A DNA stretch of 64,000 nt from Bradyrhizobium nanningense. Lineage in GTDB: Bacteria; Pseudomonadota; Alphaproteobacteria; Rhizobiales; Xanthobacteraceae. How positions within the stretch are numbered: position 1 is the first letter of the stretch; the number at the start of each line of letters is the position of its first letter. Below the pieces are notes generated by a model, which saw nothing but the letters and a program-made list of their open reading frames with translations, searched no databases and was not told the DNA's origin. The stretch lies in assembly GCF_004114535.1 (NCBI RefSeq), contig NZ_LBJC01000078.1:53729-117728 (forward strand), read 5' to 3'. The translations under genes and the position numbers were made by a program. This document shows positions 59,923 to 64,000 of the stretch, in pieces.

Positions 59923-61875
59923 ATGCACAAGCCGGCCGCGAAGCGCGAACAGGACAAACCGCCCATCGTTGGGATCGAGGGCGAGAATGGGGACGACGTC
60001 GCGGCGCCGCCGCCGGAGCTGCTCGAGCCCGACCCTGAGCTCTCGCCCGAGGAGGCCGAGCAGGCTCGCAAGGATTATCTGCTGACGCGGTTCTGGATCA
60101 GCGCGCGCGGCTTCTGGGGACGCAGCGGCGATCGCCTCGCCTGGCCGTTCTCGATCGGCCTCGGCCTGCTGATCATCCTCACCGTCGGTTTCCAATACGG
60201 CATCAATGTCTGGAACCGCGCGATCTTCGATGCGATCGAACAGCGCGATGCGGCGAGCGTCTTCCATCTCACCGCGTTGTTCTTCCCGCTCGCGATCGGC
60301 AGCCTCGTGCTCGGTGTTGCCCAGGTGTTCGCGCGGATGGGCATTCAGCGGCGCTGGCGGGCCTGGCTGACGGCGAGCGTGCTGACGCGCTGGCTCGCCA
60401 ACGGACGTTACTACCAGCTCAACCTCGTCGGCGGCGATCACGAGAATCCCGAATACCGGATCGCGGAGGATTTGCGCGTCGCGACCGATTCGCCGGTCGA
60501 TTTCCTCGCCGGCGTCACCTCGGCGCTATTGTCTGCCGTGACCTTCATCGTCGTGCTCTGGACCATCGGCGGCGCGCTCACCGTCACGCTCAGTGGCACG
60601 AGCATCACCATACCCGGCTTCCTCGTGATCGCCGCGATGCTCTATGCCGCGATCGCCTCGGGCTCCATCCTGGTGATCGGCCGCCGCTTCGTGCAGGTGT
60701 CCGAGGACAAGAACCAGGCCGAAGCCGATTTCCGTTACACGCTGACGCGCGTGCGCGAGAACGGCGAGAGCATCGCGCTGCTCGGCGGCGAGGAGGAGGA
60801 GCGCGACGGCATCGACCGCAACTTCACCAGCGTGATTCGGCAATGGGCGCGGCTCGCGGGTCAGCACATGCGCACCACGCTGGTGTCGCAGGGGTCGAGC
60901 CTCGTTGCGCCCGTGGTGCCGCTGCTGCTCTGTGCGCCGAAATTCCTCGACGGCAGCATGACGCTGGGTCAGGTGATGCAGGCGGCCTCCGCCTTCACCA
61001 TCGTGCAGAGCGCATTCGGCTGGCTGGTCGACAATTATCCGCGGCTCGCCGACTGGAACGCCTGCGCGCGCCGCATCGCCTCGCTGATGATGTCGCTCGA
61101 CGGCCTCGAGCGCGCCGAGCAAGGCGACGGTCTCGGCCGCATCCAGCGCGGCGAAACGCGCAACGACGCCATGCTGGAGCTGCACGACCTCTCGGTCACG
61201 CTCGACGACGGCACCGCCGTGGTCGGCGAGACCGAAGTGGTGATCGAGTCAGGCGAGCGGCTCCTGGTCGCCGGCGAATCCGGCACCGGCAAGAGCACGC
61301 TGGTGCGTGCGATCGCCGGCTTGTGGCCCTGGGGCGGCGGCAGCGTGAATTTCCATCCCGACCGGCGGCTGTTCATGCTGCCGCAGCGGCCTTACGTGCC
61401 GTCAGGATCTCTGCGCCGCGCGGTCGCCTATCCCGGTGCCGCCGATCACTGGACCGTGGACGAAATTGGCGGAGCCCTGCACAAGGTCGGGCTCGATCAT
61501 CTCAAGGAGAAGATCGAGGAGGAAGGTCCCTGGGACCAGACCCTGTCAGGCGGCGAGAAGCAGCGCCTCGCCTTCGCGCGGCTCTTGCTGCACAACCCCG
61601 ACATCGTCGTGCTCGACGAGGCGACTTCGGCGCTCGACGAGAAGAGCCAGGACAGGATGATGAAGATGGTCACCGACGAGCTGCCGAAGGCGACCATCGT
61701 CAGCGTCGCACATCGGGCCGAGCTCGAGGCCTTCCACAGCCGCAAGATCGTGCTGGAGCGCCGCAAGGGTGGCGCCAAGCTCGTCAGCGACATCGACCTG
61801 ATCCCGCGCAAGGGCAAGCGCCGGCTGCTCGGGCGATTCCTGCGGCAGCGGAAAGCGCCGAAGAAGGCGGCGTAA
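59923..61875 (+). CDS. SbmA/BacA-type ABC transporter with fused ATPase (BclA/YddA-like)
   Basis: A 650-residue half-transporter. The N-terminal 60 residues are acidic/Pro-rich. Residues 70-390 form the SbmA/BacA or ABC_membrane_2 domain with about six helices (LGLLIILTVGFQYGINVWN is one; RRWRAWLTASVLTRWLANGR is a family block). The C-terminal ATPase has GESGTGKSTLVRAIAGLWPWG (Walker A at about 449), LSGGEKQRLAFARLL and VVLDEATSALDE. Bradyrhizobium BclA, needed for tolerance to plant NCR peptides, has this fusion; this could be BclA or a paralogue. An EcfG promoter lies just before it. Confidence 0.9.
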   Translation: MHKPAAKREQDKPPIVGIEGENGDDVAAPPPELLEPDPELSPEEAEQARKDYLLTRFWISARGFWGRSGDRLAWPFSIGLGLLIILTVGFQYGINVWNRAIFDAIEQRDAASVFHLTALFFPLAIGSLVLGVAQVFARMGIQRRWRAWLTASVLTRWLANGRYYQLNLVGGDHENPEYRIAEDLRVATDSPVDFLAGVTSALLSAVTFIVVLWTIGGALTVTLSGTSITIPGFLVIAAMLYAAIASGSILVIGRRFVQVSEDKNQAEADFRYTLTRVRENGESIALLGGEEEERDGIDRNFTSVIRQWARLAGQHMRTTLVSQGSSLVAPVVPLLLCAPKFLDGSMTLGQVMQAASAFTIVQSAFGWLVDNYPRLADWNACARRIASLMMSLDGLERAEQGDGLGRIQRGETRNDAMLELHDLSVTLDDGTAVVGETEVVIESGERLLVAGESGTGKSTLVRAIAGLWPWGGGSVNFHPDRRLFMLPQRPYVPSGSLRRAVAYPGAADHWTVDEIGGALHKVGLDHLKEKIEEEGPWDQTLSGGEKQRLAFARLLLHNPDIVVLDEATSALDEKSQDRMMKMVTDELPKATIVSVAHRAELEAFHSRKIVLERRKGGAKLVSDIDLIPRKGKRRLLGRFLRQRKAPKKAA

Positions 61876-61887
61876 CACCCTCTCTCC

Positions 61888-61934
61888 GTCGTCCCGGACA
61901 AGCGCGCCCGAAGCGCGCGCCGATCCGGGACGAC
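61888..61934. repeat. Short palindromic repeat, GTCGTCCCGGA...TCCGGGACGAC (copy 4, single hairpin)
   Basis: A 47-bp element with perfect outer arms and an inner GCGCGC hairpin, resembling the right half of the GTCGTCCC family. It begins 13 bp after the transporter stop. Confidence 0.85.
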
Positions 61935-61996
61935 ACTGAGATTGTGGCTCGCTTGGCGCCCCGACACCGAAATTGTGGCCCTCCTCAAAACCGGCT

Positions 61997-62854
61997 ATGC
62001 ATGCGCCGCCTGCAACGAGGATCGCCCGCTTGACGACCGACAATGCCCCTTCGTCCGCGCCGTTCGGCGCATTTGCGCCGAATGCGGCGCAGGCCGCGAT
62101 CATTCGCCTCGCGACGCAATCGGGGCTGAAGCGCGGCGCGTTCCGTCCGTGGATGTCGCGGCTGGTCAATCTGCTGCGGAGCGGCCCTGTCGACGTGCAA
62201 TATCAGGGCGCCTCGTTCCGGCTCTATCACCAGGGCAGCGCGACCGAGCGCGGCGCATTGTTCAATCCCGATTACAATCTCGACGAGCTCGATTTCCTGC
62301 GCCAGCACACTCCCGCAGGCGGCGCCTTCGTCGACGTCGGCGCCAATGTCGGCACGTTTGCATTGGTGATGGCGCAACAGGTCGGCAGCACGGGCAAGGT
62401 GGTCGCGATCGAACCGCATCCACTGACGTTTGCGCGGCTCTCCTTCAATCACGCCGCATCGAAGACGGCGCAAGTGCGCCTGGTGCAGGCCGCAGCCGGC
62501 GACAGCGACGGCGAACTGATGATCGAGAGCGGCGGCGGCAATCTCGGCGCCACCCACGTCGTCACCGGTACGGCCAGCACCGACGCGATCAAGGTGCCGT
62601 CGCTGCGGCTGACGCGCATTCTCGATGAGGCCGGCGTCACGCAGATTGATTCGCTCAAGATCGACGTCGAGGGTTTTGAAGACCGCGTGCTGATCGGCTT
62701 CTTCCGCGACGCTCCGCCATCACTGTGGCCACGCGCGGTGGTGATCGAGCACCTGTCGCAGAACGAATGGCAGCAGGATTGTATCGCCGACATGGTCGCG
62801 CGTGGTTATGCGATCGTGCGCATGACGCGTAGCAATACGTTCCTGTCGCGCTGA
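61997..62854 (+). CDS. FkbM family methyltransferase
   Basis: About 285 residues. The SAM motif is FVDVGANVGTFALVMA near residue 105, followed by VVAIEPHPLTFARL, and the FkbM end motif IDSLKIDVEGFEDRVL is present. These enzymes often methylate sugars or other small molecules and are frequent near polysaccharide genes. The start is uncertain: ATG 61997, TTG 61973 or TTG 62030. Confidence 0.88.
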   Translation: MHAPPATRIARLTTDNAPSSAPFGAFAPNAAQAAIIRLATQSGLKRGAFRPWMSRLVNLLRSGPVDVQYQGASFRLYHQGSATERGALFNPDYNLDELDFLRQHTPAGGAFVDVGANVGTFALVMAQQVGSTGKVVAIEPHPLTFARLSFNHAASKTAQVRLVQAAAGDSDGELMIESGGGNLGATHVVTGTASTDAIKVPSLRLTRILDEAGVTQIDSLKIDVEGFEDRVLIGFFRDAPPSLWPRAVVIEHLSQNEWQQDCIADMVARGYAIVRMTRSNTFLSR

Positions 62855-62879
62855 CGGGAACGAACAACGGAGGCTAACG

Positions 62880-63266
62880 ATGATCGACCATTTGGGCTTT
62901 TCCGTCTCCGACTACGAGCGCGCCAAGACATTCTACGCTAAGGCGCTGGCGCCGCTCGGTTACGGCCTGATCATGGAAGTCACGGCAGAGCAGACCGGGC
63001 ACGCTGCGGCCGCAGGCTTCGGCGCCGACGGCAAGCCGGACTTCTGGTTCGGCGGCGAAGGCGCCATGAACAAGCCGGTGCATATTGCCATTCGTGCTGA
63101 CAACCGCGCCACGGTCGACGCGTTCTACAAGGCGGCTATCGCGGCAGGCGGCCGCGACAACGGCCCGCCCGGCATCCGCCCGCATTACCATCCGAACTAT
63201 TATGGCGCCTTCGTGCTCGATCCCGATGGCCACAACATCGAGGCGGTCTGCCACACGCCGGAATAA
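62880..63266 (+). CDS. VOC family (glyoxalase-like) protein
   Basis: A 128-residue protein starting MIDHLGFSVSDYERAKTFYA, with two beta-alpha-beta-beta-beta units and FVLDPDGHNIEAVCH at the C-terminal end. It belongs to the vicinal oxygen chelate superfamily; substrate unknown. GGAGG lies 7 bp upstream of the ATG. Confidence 0.93.
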   Translation: MIDHLGFSVSDYERAKTFYAKALAPLGYGLIMEVTAEQTGHAAAAGFGADGKPDFWFGGEGAMNKPVHIAIRADNRATVDAFYKAAIAAGGRDNGPPGIRPHYHPNYYGAFVLDPDGHNIEAVCHTPE

Positions 63267-63290
63267 GGCAGACCCAGCGCGATGCGATGC

Positions 63291-63315
63291 GGAACATCTG
63301 CGCGGCATCATCGTT
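63291..63315 (+). promoter_or_regulatory. EcfG-type (general stress) promoter before a proline-rich small protein
   Basis: GGAAC (63291-63295) and CGTT (63312-63315) are spaced 16 bp apart, fitting the PhyR-EcfG consensus of alphaproteobacteria. Transcription would start near 63322, 18-27 bp before the ATGs of the next gene. Confidence 0.6.
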
Positions 63316-63339
63316 GTCGTTCTCCGGACAACTATCTCG

Positions 63340-63591
63340 ATGATGCCGATGCCGATCGAACCGCCCGAGATTCCGCCGTCGACGCCCGGCACTCCCGTCG
63401 AGCCACCGCCCGGAATTCCACCAGGCAATCCGCAGCCTGAAATCACGCCGCCGGTGCGCGAGCCCGGCTCGCCACCGCGGCCCGATGAATTGCCGGGCCG
63501 TATGCCTGAGGAGATTCCACCACGCGGGCCAAACGGGCCGCTCACACCCAACCCTGCGACGGATGCAAGTTCACCGCAGGATCGCGCGTGA
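63340..63591 (+). CDS. Proline-rich small protein, probable general-stress gene
   Basis: An 83-residue protein with about one-third proline, reading PEIPPSTPGTPVEPPPGIPP near the start and ending PNPATDASSPQDRA. It has no signal peptide and must be extended. Possible starts are ATG 63340, 63343 and 63349. Short proline-rich proteins of this kind are common in Rhizobiales and uncharacterised. The EcfG-type promoter just upstream supports the gene and suggests stress induction. Confidence 0.65.
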   Translation: MMPMPIEPPEIPPSTPGTPVEPPPGIPPGNPQPEITPPVREPGSPPRPDELPGRMPEEIPPRGPNGPLTPNPATDASSPQDRA

Positions 63592-63775
63592 GGCGAGATC
63601 ATCTGTGTGGCGATTGCAACCTGCGTCTGAATGCGCAATGAACGTCATCATACTGAGTCGATTTCCGTGCAGAAATAAATCGGGCCACGACCGCTTCGCC
63701 CGCCACAATCCGGCCTAACGCGTAGCCGTTCATCCCAACACTTCGTCAAAGAACCTTCCGGGGAAGTTCACCACC

Positions 63776-64000
63776 ATGACCAATCTTCGTTTCGTGCTGC
63801 TTGCGACGACGGCTCTGACCGCGATGCAATTGGCCAACACCTCGGCGCATGCGCAAAGCACCGCGCCGCTCGTGGTCGCGCAGGCCCAGCCGCAAGACAC
63901 CGGCCCTGACGGAAAACCGAAGCAGCCGCCGAAGGGCCCGCCAGCGGCCGCGCCGCCTGCGCCACCCGCGCGCCCGGCCGCACCGCCGCCCGCGGCTGCA
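63776..64000 (+). CDS. Exported Pro/Ala-rich protein, N-terminal part only
   Basis: The first 75 codons are visible. Residues 1-27 form a signal peptide (MTNLRFVLLATTALTAMQLA followed by NTSAHAQ). The mature part becomes rich in Pro, Ala and Lys from residue 40 (GPDGKPKQPPKGPP). In Bradyrhizobium such a start is often followed by long Pro/Ala repeats and an OmpA-type domain, but that part is beyond the window, so this is a guess. Confidence 0.75.
   Translation, partial: MTNLRFVLLATTALTAMQLANTSAHAQSTAPLVVAQAQPQDTGPDGKPKQPPKGPPAAAPPAPPARPAAPPPAAA

Overview
This window is chromosomal DNA from an alphaproteobacterium of the Bradyrhizobium / Rhodopseudomonas lineage (Nitrobacteraceae), most probably Bradyrhizobium. 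Reasons: high G+C; cytochrome c maturation genes in the order ccmA-ccmB-ccmC-ccmD-ccmG (cycVWZXY) divergent from acnA, as described in B. japonicum; the mdh-sucC-sucD order; an Irr/ICE-like element; two EcfG-type promoters; and more than 20 intergenic palindromic repeats typical of this group. About 68 protein genes are supported. I found no rRNA, tRNA, CRISPR array, insertion sequence or prophage. This is core rather than accessory DNA.

Layout. 1-6 kb (minus strand): start of sucD, a DUF1579 gene, sucC, mdh, zapE, thpR and a TesA-like esterase. 6-11 kb (plus): YbbA/YbbP-type ABC exporter, a Bax-inhibitor-1 family protein behind a structured leader, and an acetyltransferase. 11-16 kb (minus): DUF2794 and DUF1223 proteins and aconitase; between the first two lies a plus-strand structured RNA candidate with its own terminator. 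16-19.5 kb (plus): ccmABCDG. 19.6-25.7 kb: yciB, ftsY, mtaB and dapF on minus, interrupted by a plus-strand pseudouridine synthase and a DUF2336 gene. 26-28.7 kb: two secreted proteins (GyrI-like, SIMPL) and a metallo-beta-lactamase-fold hydrolase. 29-33 kb: ffh-rpsP-rimM-trmD-rplS. 33-46 kb: leuC, leuD, asd and leuB spread among small secreted proteins, a metallopeptidase-like protein, a glycosyltransferase, a HAD hydrolase, a CitE-like lyase and a carbonic anhydrase. 46-53.6 kb: MFS transporter, molybdopterin oxidoreductase with cytochrome b, fasciclin protein, SDR, malonyl-CoA synthetase, TauE/SafE transporter. 54-57.5 kb: sdhCDAB. 57.7-64 kb: hybrid histidine kinase, SbmA/BacA-type ABC transporter with fused ATPase, FkbM methyltransferase, VOC protein, proline-rich small protein, and the start of a secreted Pro/Ala-rich protein.

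Metabolic theme. Much of the TCA cycle is here (acnA, sucCD, mdh, sdhCDAB), together with c-type cytochrome assembly and leucine/lysine-threonine biosynthesis (leuBCD, asd, dapF). Several of these enzymes carry iron. The acnA/ccmA divergent region has a clear ICE-type inverted repeat (TAGAA-N3-TTCTA), and a one-mismatch version lies upstream of leuC.

Most interesting non-coding signals: (i) about ten families of palindromic repeats occupy every convergent intergenic gap longer than 14 bp and in one case appear to supply the C-terminal codons of rimM; (ii) a structured sRNA candidate at 11929-12036; (iii) EcfG promoters (GGAAC-N16/17-CGTT) before the BacA-type transporter and before a proline-rich small protein; (iv) a hairpin that buries the ribosome binding site of a 69-residue protein; (v) a 24-bp imperfect palindrome over the predicted sdh promoter.
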